Position numbers and translations under genes: made by a program. The notes below the pieces were generated by a model that was not told where the DNA came from, ran no database searches, and saw only the letters and a program-made list of their open reading frames with translations. DNA of 45,257 nucleotides from SCRA01 sp035533275 (GTDB lineage Bacteria; Vulcanimicrobiota; Vulcanimicrobiia; Vulcanimicrobiales; SCRA01). The DNA is taken from positions 1 to 45,257 of the forward strand of contig DATLUD010000051.1 of assembly GCA_035533275.1 (NCBI GenBank). The letters are read 5' to 3'. Shown here piece after piece: positions 32,135 to 39,700 of the stretch; position 1 is the first letter of the stretch, and each line of letters starts with the position of its first letter.

Positions 32135-32146
32135 GGCGTCGTGAGC

Positions 32147-32545
32147 CTAGGTGCGCTTGAGCGACTTGGGAACCACGCACGTCCCCGTGGCGCGCACCAC
32201 CACGATGGGCTCGTCCAGCACGTCGGCGGCCGAGGGGGCCAGGTCGTAGCGCGCGGCGATCACCTTGCGGGCCGTGAAGGCCATGGCGCGCGAGGTGTTG
32301 CCCACGCGCGTGATGAGGCCCTCGGCCTCCACGTAGTCGCCGGCGTAGACGGGCGCCAGGAACTCGATTCCGTCGTAGGAGACGAAGAGCCCCTCGTCGC
32401 CGTCGTGGGCGATCAGCAGCTCGGTGGCCACGTCGCCGAAGAGCGCGAGGATGCGCGCCCCGTCGACCAGGTCGCCGCCGTAGTGCGCGTCGTGCTGACT
32501 CATGCGCACGCGGAGCCGGGCGACGTACGCGTTGGGATTGCTCAT
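32147..32545 (-). CDS. kal: Hotdog-fold protein, 3-aminobutyryl-CoA ammonia-lyase-like
   Basis: The 132-residue hotdog protein closely follows the pattern of 3-aminobutyryl-CoA ammonia lyase (Kal) of lysine fermentation: RMSQHDAHYGGDLVDGARILALFGDVATELLIAHDGDEGLF, then YDGIEFLAPVYAGDYVEAEGLITRVGNTSRAMAF and DVLDEPIVVVRATGTCVVP. The His-Tyr-Gly-Gly and the Gly-Asp-Val-Ala-Thr-Glu-Leu motifs line the active site in that family. No other lysine-fermentation gene (kamA, kdd, kce) is adjacent, and the oxidase operon implies an aerobe, so the true substrate may be another beta-aminoacyl-CoA or acyl-CoA. The ATG overlaps the mazG stop. Family assignment is firm; the exact reaction is not. Confidence 0.7.
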   Translation of the reverse strand: MSNPNAYVARLRVRMSQHDAHYGGDLVDGARILALFGDVATELLIAHDGDEGLFVSYDGIEFLAPVYAGDYVEAEGLITRVGNTSRAMAFTARKVIAARYDLAPSAADVLDEPIVVVRATGTCVVPKSLKRT

Positions 32546-33747
32546 GGGTGCACCTCGGTCTTCGCCAGCTGCCAGAGCTCCTCCATCTCGTCGAGGCTCA
32601 AGTCGGAGAGCTCGCGTCCCTGCGCGGCGGCGCGCGACTCCACGAAGGCGAAGCGCCGGTAGAACTTCTCGTTGGCCTCGCGCAGCGCGCCTTCGGCGTC
32701 GATCTTCAGCGTGCGGCAGACGTTGACGGCGGTGAAGAGGACGTCGCCCAGCTCCTCGCGGACGTGCGCTTCCTCGTGGCTGCCGCCGTGGCGCGAGGCG
32801 GCCGCCCGCATGGCCTCGGCAAGCTCGTTCAGCTCCTCGTCCAGCTTTTCGAGCACGCCGCTGAGCTCCGGCCAGTCGAAGCCCACGCGTGAGGCCTTCT
32901 CCTGCATGCGCTGCGCTCGCAGCAGCGCGCCTAGACCCTTGGGAATGCCGTCGAGCCGGCTCTTGCGCAGCTGTCCGGCGCGCTCCTTGGACTTGAGCTT
33001 CTCCCAGTTCAGCCAGACCTCGTCGAGCCCGCTCACGGAGGTGTCGCCGAAGACGTGCGGGTGGCGGCGCACCATCTTGTTGGAGAGGGCGTCGATCACG
33101 TCGGCCACGGAGAACTTGCCGCGCTCCGTCGCGAGCTGCGCGTGAAAGACGATCTGCAGCAGCAGGTCGCCCAGCTCCTCGGCCAGCGAGGCATCGTCGT
33201 CGGCCTCCACCGCGTCGACGACCTCGTACGTCTCCTCGATCAGGTAGGGCAAGAGCGTGCGGTGCGTCTGCTCGCGGTCCCACGGACAGGAGCGGCGCAG
33301 GCGCGCCATGACCTCGACGAGTTGTTCCCAGGTGTAGTGCGCGCTCGTGGGCGGCAGGGGCACCAGGGGCATCGAGACGGAGGCGGAGAGCGTGGCGCGC
33401 GGCATGCCCGGCACCAGCTCCACCGCCACGCCGGCGCGCTCGAGCGCGCGCAGCAGCACGGGCAGGCCGGGGACGTCGGAGAGCGGGTTGCCCAGCACGC
33501 CGAGCGCATGCGGCACGGAGGGGTCGAGCGCCGAGACGAACCCGTCGATCTCGGGCTCGCTGCCGCGGATGAAGAGCGCGGGGTCGCGCACGAGCCCCTG
33601 CTCGAGCGCGACCCCTTCGTGCGCCAAGTACTTCGTCAGATCGGGGGGCGCTTGGAGCGCGGTCACCCGCTCGGCGCGCTTGAGCGCCTCGAGTGCCCCC
33701 CGCGTCAGCAGGTCCGGATCACCCGGACCCAATCCGACGATGCGCAG
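32542..33747 (-). CDS. mazG: MazG pyrophosphohydrolase fused to a short tetrapyrrole-methylase-like domain
   Basis: The product (about 401 residues) is a YabN/MazG-type fusion. The first 115 residues resemble the N-terminal part of tetrapyrrole (corrin/porphyrin) methylases: RIVGLGPGDPDLLTRGALEALKRAERV and GVLGNPLSDVPGLPVLLRALERAGVAVELVPGM. The domain is about half the normal length. Residues from 135 on are the MazG NTP pyrophosphohydrolase duplicated helical domain, with RLRRSCPWDREQTHRTLLPYLIEETYEVVDAVE (E-x-x-E metal site) and EELGDLLLQIVFHAQL (E-x-x-D). The start given is a CTG at 33747, four codons after the in-frame stop of prsA. It gives the family's exact N-terminus; the only standard start is TTG 33732, which would cut into the glycine loop. 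It probably cleans non-canonical NTPs. Confidence 0.85.
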   Translation of the reverse strand: MRIVGLGPGDPDLLTRGALEALKRAERVTALQAPPDLTKYLAHEGVALEQGLVRDPALFIRGSEPEIDGFVSALDPSVPHALGVLGNPLSDVPGLPVLLRALERAGVAVELVPGMPRATLSASVSMPLVPLPPTSAHYTWEQLVEVMARLRRSCPWDREQTHRTLLPYLIEETYEVVDAVEADDDASLAEELGDLLLQIVFHAQLATERGKFSVADVIDALSNKMVRRHPHVFGDTSVSGLDEVWLNWEKLKSKERAGQLRKSRLDGIPKGLGALLRAQRMQEKASRVGFDWPELSGVLEKLDEELNELAEAMRAAASRHGGSHEEAHVREELGDVLFTAVNVCRTLKIDAEGALREANEKFYRRFAFVESRAAAQGRELSDLSLDEMEELWQLAKTEVHP

Positions 33748-33756
33748 CGTGGCCGG

Positions 33757-34734
33757 CTACTTCGTGGCGGCAGGCGCCGGCGAGGCGGCAGCCGGCGCGG
33801 CGGGAGCCGGTGCGGCCGGCGCGGCGCTCGGCGGCGGCGTGGGCGGCAGCAGATCGGCGAAGCGCGGATCGTAGATCTCGATCTTCGCCCCGTTGCGCAG
33901 GCTGGCCAGGAAGCCCGGCACGAGCTGCGCCTCCTGCTGCTGCGAGAGCTGCTGCTTGATGAGCGGCGTGGCGCTGGCCAGCGTGGCCTGCTCCGCCGGA
34001 CGCCGTCCCTCGACCTCGATGATGTGGTAGCCGAACGGCGACTTCACGGGCTGGCTGACCTTGCCGATGGGGAGGCTGAACGCGGCGTTCTGGAAGGCGG
34101 GCACCATCTGCCCCTTGCCAAACCAGCCGAGCTCGCCGCCCTTGTCCTTGCTGCCGGGGTCCGTCGAGTACTCCTTGGCCAGGTCGCTGAACTTCTGGCC
34201 TTCCTTGAGCTTCTGCTCCACGATTTCCGCGGTCTTCAGGTCGGGCACCAGGATATGCCGCGCGCGCACCTGCTCGGGGCGGTCGTAGAGCGCGTGGTTC
34301 TTGTCGAAGAAGGCCTTGATGTCGGCGTCGCTCACCTGCACCTGCGGCGCGATCGCCTTCTCGAGCAGGATCTGCTGCTTGACGATGTCCTGCACGTCGG
34401 CCATGGTGAGCCCCTGCTGCTTGATCAGCGCATCGAACTGCCCGGCCGGATAGCGCACCTTGATCTCGTTGATCTTCTTCTGGATGTCGGCGTCGGAGGC
34501 CGTGATCTTGTGCTGCTTGGCGTAATCGTCGAGCAGTGCCGTCTGGATCATCTGTCCCAGCATCTGCTTGCCGCTGGGTCCGGCCTCCAGCTTGGCGTCG
34601 AGTTCGGCCTTGGTGATCTTGTGGCCGTTGACGGATGCCAGCGCCCCGCCGCCGCCCGAACAGGCTGCCAGCGAGATGCTCATCGCTCCGAGGGCGGCCA
34701 GGGCGAGGAGCCGATGCTTACTCCAGATGCTCAC
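33757..34734 (-). CDS. prsA: PrsA-like peptidyl-prolyl isomerase lipoprotein
   Basis: The 325-residue protein is a parvulin-type foldase for secreted proteins. A lipoprotein signal (SLAAC, Cys25) anchors it to the membrane. A SurA/PrsA N-terminal domain with ASVNGHKITKAELDAKLEAG leads into the chaperone helices. The parvulin domain begins RARHILVPDLKTAEIVEQKLKEGQKFSDLAKEYSTDPGSKDKGGELGWFGKGQMVPAFQNAAFSLPIGKVSQPVKSPFGYHIIEVEGR, with the catalytic histidines of the family in place. A Pro/Ala-rich tail of about 35 residues follows. The start is a GTG. The gene lies between mfd and mazG, an arrangement also found in Clostridia, and needs lgt and lspA for maturation. Confidence 0.9.
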   Translation of the reverse strand: MSIWSKHRLLALAALGAMSISLAACSGGGGALASVNGHKITKAELDAKLEAGPSGKQMLGQMIQTALLDDYAKQHKITASDADIQKKINEIKVRYPAGQFDALIKQQGLTMADVQDIVKQQILLEKAIAPQVQVSDADIKAFFDKNHALYDRPEQVRARHILVPDLKTAEIVEQKLKEGQKFSDLAKEYSTDPGSKDKGGELGWFGKGQMVPAFQNAAFSLPIGKVSQPVKSPFGYHIIEVEGRRPAEQATLASATPLIKQQLSQQQEAQLVPGFLASLRNGAKIEIYDPRFADLLPPTPPPSAAPAAPAPAAPAAASPAPAATK

Positions 34735-34858
34735 GTACTACACTCCATGCAACGAAACCGCCCCGAGAGAGGGGCAGCGAAAGGACGTTCGCCCGGGGGA
34801 ATGTCGTTCCTCTCCCCCGTCTGCCGCCGTACGTTAAAGTCCTGCTGAAGGCCGGCGG

Positions 34859-37800
34859 CTAGAGCGCCTGGAGGAGCGACCCCAGCAACGGCAGCCAGGT
34901 GGCTGGGCTGCCGTCGGGGAGCTCCACGGTGAGGCGCTGCTCGCCGAAGCGGAAGCGGCCCCCGCTCAGCCGTCCCAGCGCCGGAATGGCCTCGGGAGCC
35001 AGCTCGAAGCCGGAGCCCACGGAGAGGATCAGGCGGTGGTCGTCGACCACCAGGCGCGTGACGCGCTTGCGCAGGGCAAGCGTGCGCAGCTTGGTGATCT
35101 CGACGAGATTGACCAGCGGCTCCGGCATGGGGCCGAAGCGGTCGCGCAGCCCGGCGGCGATCTCCTCCACCTGGTCCTCGCCGCGCGCCGCGGCCAACTG
35201 CTGGTAGACGGCGATCTTCTGCGAGGCCTGCGGGATGTAGTCGTCGGGGATGTAGGCGGTGAGCTTGAGGTCCAGCACCGCCTCTTGGGCCCCCTGCCCG
35301 CGCGCCTTGCCTTGGCGCTCGGCCACGGCCTCGGCGAGGAGCTGGCAGTAGGTGTCGAAGCCCACCGCGGCCACGTGCCCCGACTGGGCGTGGCCCAGCA
35401 GGTTCCCCGCGCCGCGGATCTCCAGGTCGCGCATCGCCAGCTGGAGTCCGGAGCCCAGATGGGAGAACTCCCGGATCGCCTCCAAGCGCGCCTTGGCTTC
35501 CTCGGTGAGCGCCTTGTGCGGCTGGTAGAGAAAGTACGCGTACGCCTGGTGGTTCGAGCGGCCGACGCGGCCGCGCAGCTGATAGAGCTGCGAGAGGCCG
35601 AACTGATCGGCGTTGTTGACGATCAGCGTGTTGGCGTTGGGGATGTCCAGCCCGTTCTCGATGATGGTGGTGGCCAGCAGCACGTCGATCTGCCCGTCGA
35701 CGAACCTGCTCATCACCGGCTCGATCTCCGTCTCGCTCATCTGCCCGTGCGCCACGGCGATGCGCGCCTTGGGCACCAGCTCCTGCAGCGCGCGCTGGAT
35801 GCCGTAGATCGTCTCGACGCGGTTGTGCACGAAGTACACCTGGCCGCCGCGGTCCAGCTCGTGCTCGATGGCGCGCAGGATCAGCCCGTCGTCGGTGGGC
35901 ACCACCACGGTCTTCACCGACATGCGGTTCTTCGGCGCGGTCTGGATCAGCGAGAGGTCCCGCACGCCCACCAGCGACATGTGCAGCGTGCGCGGGATCG
36001 GCGTGGCCGACATCGTCAGCACGTCGACACTGGCGCGCATCTCCTTGAGCCGCTCCTTGTGCTTGACGCCGAAGCGCTGCTCCTCGTCGACGATGATGAG
36101 CCCCAGGTCGCGGAAGACCACGTCCTTCTGCAGCAGGCGGTGCGTGCCGACGATCACGTCCACCTTGCCCTCGGCCAAGTCTTTGAGAATGGCCTGCTGC
36201 TCGCGCTTGGTCTTGAAGCGCGAGAGCTGCTCCACGCGCACGGGAAAGCCCGCGAAGCGCTCCTTGAGCGTGCGCTCGTGCTGGGCGGCGAGGATGGTGG
36301 TGGGCGCCAGGAGCGCCACTTGCCTGTGGTCGGTGATCGCTTTGAAGGCCGCGCGGATGGCGACCTCGGTCTTGCCGTAGCCCACGTCGCCGCAGAGCAG
36401 GCGGTCCATGGGACGCCCGCGCTCCATGTCGCCCTTGATCTCCTCGATCGCGCGCAGCTGGTCGCGCGTCTCCTCGTAGGGGAAGGCTTCTTCGAGCTCG
36501 CGCTGCCAGGGCGTGTCGGGCGGGAAGGCGTGCCCCATGGCCAGCTCGCGCTCGGCGTAGAGCTGCACCAGCTCGTCGGCGATCCGGCCGATGGCCTCGC
36601 CGACGCGCGACTTGGTGCGCGCCCAATCGGCCCCGCCCATCTTCGAAAGGCGCGGCGCCGCGCCGTCGCCGGCGCTGTAGAGCGTGACCTGGTGCATCTG
36701 GTGCACGGGCACCAGCAGGCGGTCGTTGCCGGCGTATCGCAGGTCCAGATAGTCGCTGGTGGCGCCCAGCACCGTCTCGGTGCGCAGTCCCAGGTACTGC
36801 GCGATGCCGTGCACGGCGTGCACCACGAACGCGCCGACCTTGAGCTCGGCCAGCGTGACGGGGACGCCTTCCTTGACGGCGCGCAGCTTGGCGCGGCGCG
36901 GCGGCTGACCGAAGAGCTCGCGGTCGCCCAGCACGCGCAGGCGTTGGTCGGGCAGGACGAAGCCCTGCTCGATGCTGCCGTGGTCGACGAAGAGATGCGC
37001 CCGCAGCGCCGCCGCGGCGCCCGCGACGCTGCGCAGGTGCACGTGCGCCGGCGTCTGGTCCGGCTGGAGCCCGGCGCCGCGCAGGAGCTCGCGCACGCGG
37101 GTGGAGCTGGTGGTGACGATGGCCAGCGTCTCGCCGGCGCCCAGCCACTCGCGCGCGGCGGTGAGAAAGAGGTCGACGGAGCGGTTGAAATGCTCGGCGT
37201 TGGCGCAGCCGACGGCGTACGTCTCCAGCGGCGGGGCCAGCCAGCGCGGCTGCTCCGCCTCGATGCCGCCGGGGATCGTCAGGATGGCGCGCTCGCGCAG
37301 CGGGGCGGCGAGATCCTCCAGACCGGGGCGCGGCACCTCGAGCGTGGCCAGCAGCACCTCGCCCACGAGCCCTTCGTCGACGGAGAGCTGGCCTTCGGAG
37401 TCGGCCTCGGCGATGGTGCGCAGGCGTCCGCGCGCGCGCTCCTCTTCCACCGCGCGCTCCAGACCCGCCAGCATCGCCGGCTCCTCCAGGACCACCACGC
37501 CGCTTTCGTCGAGATAGTCGAGCAGGGTCGCAGGCTGCGCGTAGGCCAGGGCCGTCCACGCCGCGGGGACGTCGTGACCGCCGGCGAGAAAGGCTCGCAC
37601 CGCCGAGACCACGCCCTCCTCGCTGCCGGCGACGCGCTCGCTCACGCGCGCGCGCAGCGTTTCGTCGCGCAGCACCTCGAGCCACGCGCCGGCGCTCACG
37701 CGCGCCAGGCGCTGCGTGGAGCGCTGAGACTCGATCTCGAAGGCGCGGATCTCCTCGACCTCGTCGCCCCAGAGCTCCACGCGCACCGGGAGCGGCTGGT

Positions 37801-38377
37801 CGGGCGGGAAGAGATCGAGAATGCCGCCGCGCACGGCGTACTCGCCGGCCGCCGAGACGACCTCGACGCGCCGGTAGCCCAGGCGGTGCAGGCGCTCCAG
37901 CGCGCCCTCGAAGTCGAGGCTCTCGCCCTCGGCGATCTCCAGACGCTCCGCGTGGACCGCTTCCGGCGGCGCCAGCGCCTGGCGCAGCGCGGCCAGCGGC
38001 GCCACGACCAGGGCGGGGAGCCCCGCGGCCAGGCGCCCCAGGGCCGCCATGCGCGCCGCCCGCTCCGTGGGGTTGTCGAGCGAGCCGATCTCGTCGTCGT
38101 AGGGGCGCAGGAGCGCCAGGGCCTCGCTCTGATCGGCCAGCCAATAGGAGAGGTCGGAGAAGGTGCGCTCCGCGACGTCGGCGGTCGGGGTGACCACCAG
38201 CATCTGCCCCCCCAGCGCGGCGTAGAGGCTCCCGATCAGGTAGGGGCGCGCCGCCGCCACGGTCTCGGCGAGGGCGAAGTGGCCGCGATGGCCGCGCAGC
38301 CGATCGGCCAAGGCCGCCAGCGGGCGGCTGGAGCTGGGCAGGGCGCGCAGGAGGGCCGGGGCGAGGGTGGGAGGCAT
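34859..38377 (-). CDS. mfd: Transcription-repair coupling factor Mfd
   Basis: Mfd removes RNA polymerase stalled at DNA damage and recruits UvrA. The 1172-residue product contains the N-terminal UvrB-like module (about 1-300), the RNA-polymerase interaction domain (KEGVPVTLAELKVGAFVVHAVHGIAQYLGL, about 450-500), and the RecG-like translocase motor. Motor motifs include LLCGDVGYGKTEVAIRAAFKA (Walker A), IIVDEEQRFGVKHKERL (DEEQ box), TMSATPIPRTLHMSLVGVRDLS and LYQLRGRVGRSNHQAYAYFLY. The C-terminal domain follows (TRCF, with PDDYIPQ). The ATG at 38377 is preferred because the longer frame to 38473 would run through the hsp20 regulatory region. It heads the operon mfd-prsA-mazG-kal-rqcP; a 124-base gap to prsA holds short GC hairpins. 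Confidence 0.96.
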   Translation of the reverse strand: MPPTLAPALLRALPSSSRPLAALADRLRGHRGHFALAETVAAARPYLIGSLYAALGGQMLVVTPTADVAERTFSDLSYWLADQSEALALLRPYDDEIGSLDNPTERAARMAALGRLAAGLPALVVAPLAALRQALAPPEAVHAERLEIAEGESLDFEGALERLHRLGYRRVEVVSAAGEYAVRGGILDLFPPDQPLPVRVELWGDEVEEIRAFEIESQRSTQRLARVSAGAWLEVLRDETLRARVSERVAGSEEGVVSAVRAFLAGGHDVPAAWTALAYAQPATLLDYLDESGVVVLEEPAMLAGLERAVEEERARGRLRTIAEADSEGQLSVDEGLVGEVLLATLEVPRPGLEDLAAPLRERAILTIPGGIEAEQPRWLAPPLETYAVGCANAEHFNRSVDLFLTAAREWLGAGETLAIVTTSSTRVRELLRGAGLQPDQTPAHVHLRSVAGAAAALRAHLFVDHGSIEQGFVLPDQRLRVLGDRELFGQPPRRAKLRAVKEGVPVTLAELKVGAFVVHAVHGIAQYLGLRTETVLGATSDYLDLRYAGNDRLLVPVHQMHQVTLYSAGDGAAPRLSKMGGADWARTKSRVGEAIGRIADELVQLYAERELAMGHAFPPDTPWQRELEEAFPYEETRDQLRAIEEIKGDMERGRPMDRLLCGDVGYGKTEVAIRAAFKAITDHRQVALLAPTTILAAQHERTLKERFAGFPVRVEQLSRFKTKREQQAILKDLAEGKVDVIVGTHRLLQKDVVFRDLGLIIVDEEQRFGVKHKERLKEMRASVDVLTMSATPIPRTLHMSLVGVRDLSLIQTAPKNRMSVKTVVVPTDDGLILRAIEHELDRGGQVYFVHNRVETIYGIQRALQELVPKARIAVAHGQMSETEIEPVMSRFVDGQIDVLLATTIIENGLDIPNANTLIVNNADQFGLSQLYQLRGRVGRSNHQAYAYFLYQPHKALTEEAKARLEAIREFSHLGSGLQLAMRDLEIRGAGNLLGHAQSGHVAAVGFDTYCQLLAEAVAERQGKARGQGAQEAVLDLKLTAYIPDDYIPQASQKIAVYQQLAAARGEDQVEEIAAGLRDRFGPMPEPLVNLVEITKLRTLALRKRVTRLVVDDHRLILSVGSGFELAPEAIPALGRLSGGRFRFGEQRLTVELPDGSPATWLPLLGSLLQAL

Positions 38378-38462
38378 CGGCTCAGAGAGTCTACCACAGT
38401 CCGCAAGGATGCGAGCGGTGCGTGTAGGCGCGACCCCTCCTTGGGTATCAATAGAGGTGGAT

Positions 38463-38489
38463 TTGGCACTCAAAAGTCGAGAGTGCTAA
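38463..38489 (+). promoter_or_regulatory. CIRCE operator (HrcA binding site)
   Basis: TTGGCACTC-N9-GAGTGCTAA is seen at 38463-38489, with AAAAGTCGA as the spacer. It differs from the consensus TTAGCACTC-N9-GAGTGCTAA at one base. It lies 42 bases before the hsp20 ATG. HrcA, the repressor of heat-shock operons, binds this dyad and releases it on heat stress. hrcA itself is outside the window. The location places hsp20 in the HrcA regulon and may also affect the divergent mfd promoter. Confidence 0.92.
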
Positions 38490-38531
38490 CGCCAGCTACC
38501 AGCAAGAATTTCCAGGAGGTTGCTACCCACG

Positions 38532-38912
38532 ATGACCGATCTGATGCTGCGCGACCCGTTGCGGCTGTTTGACCAGGTCTGGGGCGCGGATCCGTTCCAG
38601 ATGCTCGAGACCGCCACGCGCCGCTCCACCTACCACGTCACCTCGACCGAGACCGGTTACGAGGTGGAGCTCGAGGTACCCGGGTTCACGAAGGAGACGC
38701 TCGACGTCTCCGTCGAGGCCGAGAACATTCTGACCGTCAAGGGCGAGCGCAAGGCGCGCGACGGACGCACCGTGCGGGTGCAGCGCCAATTCACGCTCCC
38801 CGACGATGCCGATCCCGCCACGATCCAGGCGAAGATCGAGCACGGCCTGCTGATGATCGCGATTCAGCGGCACGCCAAGGCCCTGCCGAAGAAGGTCGCG
38901 ATCGAGGGCTAA
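38532..38912 (+). CDS. Hsp20 family small heat-shock protein
   Basis: This 126-residue protein is a small ATP-independent chaperone. An N-terminal arm (residues 1-30, RDPLRLFDQVW) leads into the alpha-crystallin domain: STYHVTSTETGYEVELEVPGFTKETLDVSVEAENILTVKGERKARDGRTVRVQRQFTLPDDADPATIQAKIEHGLLMIAIQRHAKALPKKVAIEG. It includes the family's V-P-G-F, L-T-V-K-G-E-R and the C-terminal G-L-L-x-I-x-x-x-K...P-K-x-I. The last strand offers a possible I-x-I-like contact (VAIEG). AGGAGG at 38514-38519 is 12 bases before the ATG. An HrcA operator lies just upstream. The stop overlaps the convergent crotonase gene by 4 bases. Confidence 0.92.
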   Translation: MTDLMLRDPLRLFDQVWGADPFQMLETATRRSTYHVTSTETGYEVELEVPGFTKETLDVSVEAENILTVKGERKARDGRTVRVQRQFTLPDDADPATIQAKIEHGLLMIAIQRHAKALPKKVAIEG

Positions 38913-39700
38913 GGCTCTCCCTCCAGCGTCGAGCGCCAGCGCTCCACGAAGGCGCGCCGCGCCGGGCCCTCCCAGAGCTCGGCAAAGCGGCGCGCCTCGC
39001 GTTCCAGGTCGGCCGAGCGGCTCGAGTCCTCCGCCAGGTTCACCAGCTCCTCGATGGCGCGCACGCACTCCACCGGATGCTGCGCGATCGAGCGCGCCAG
39101 CTCCAGCGCGCGGTCCTGCGCGTCGTCGGCCACGTCGTCGACCAGCCCGTAACGCGCCGCATCCTCGGCGCCGATCACGCGCCCCGTGAGCATCAGCTCC
39201 AGCGCGCGCGAGCGTCCGACGGTGCGCACCAGGCGGCTGCGTCCGCCCCATGCGGGCATCAGCCCAACCTTGATTTGGATCGCGCCCAGGCGCGCCGCCC
39301 GGTGCGCGATGCGGTAGTCGCAGGCCAGGGCGATCTCCAAGCCGCCGCCGATGGCGTCGCCTTCCAGCGCGGCGATCACGAAGTACGGCGACCGCGCGAG
39401 CTTGTCGAGCACGCCCTGCATCTCGCGTGCCATGTGGAAGGCCGTGCCCCCTCCGGGGTGCTCCGTGTAGATGCTCTGATCGCCGCCCGAGCAGAAGGTG
39501 CCCGCGTCGCCGCGCAGGACCACGGCGCGCAGCGTCCGCTCGCGCGCCAGATCGCCCACCGCCTCGCGCAGCTCGTCGATCATCTGCGGCGAGACGGCAT
39601 TGCGCACCTCGGGGCGCGCCAGCGTGATCGTCGCGATGCCCTCGCCGGCGTCCTCGACGCGGATGGCCTCGTAGGTCTTCTTCGTCATGTCGTACGTCAT
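38909..39700 (-). CDS. Enoyl-CoA hydratase/isomerase (crotonase) family protein
   Basis: The 263-residue product has the crotonase fold: ATITLARPEVRNAVSPQMIDELREAV, the oxyanion-hole segment AGTFCSGGDQSIYTEHPGGG, and EGDAIGGGLEIALACDYRIAHRAARLGAIQIKVGLMPAWGGRSRLVRTVGRSRALELMLTGRVIGAEDAARYGLVDDV. The first catalytic glutamate (GGGLE) is kept. The second, expected in P-E-x-x-x-G, reads I-Q-I-K-V-G, so a glutamine replaces it and simple hydration of enoyl-CoA is unlikely. The enzyme could be an isomerase or another crotonase. It overlaps the upstream mannosyltransferase gene (ATGA) and the convergent hsp20 gene by 4 bases. A second ATG lies at 39688. Confidence 0.8.
   Translation of the reverse strand: MTYDMTKKTYEAIRVEDAGEGIATITLARPEVRNAVSPQMIDELREAVGDLARERTLRAVVLRGDAGTFCSGGDQSIYTEHPGGGTAFHMAREMQGVLDKLARSPYFVIAALEGDAIGGGLEIALACDYRIAHRAARLGAIQIKVGLMPAWGGRSRLVRTVGRSRALELMLTGRVIGAEDAARYGLVDDVADDAQDRALELARSIAQHPVECVRAIEELVNLAEDSSRSADLEREARRFAELWEGPARRAFVERWRSTLEGEP

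Noticed and set aside
34760..34775. GC hairpin (GCCCC/GGGGC) between mfd and prsA as a terminator
   Set aside because: Only a 5-bp stem and no proper T-run; genes on both sides fit one operon.
38378..38473. mfd extended upstream to 38473
   Set aside because: The extra residues have no family match and the frame would cross the CIRCE/hsp20 regulatory region.
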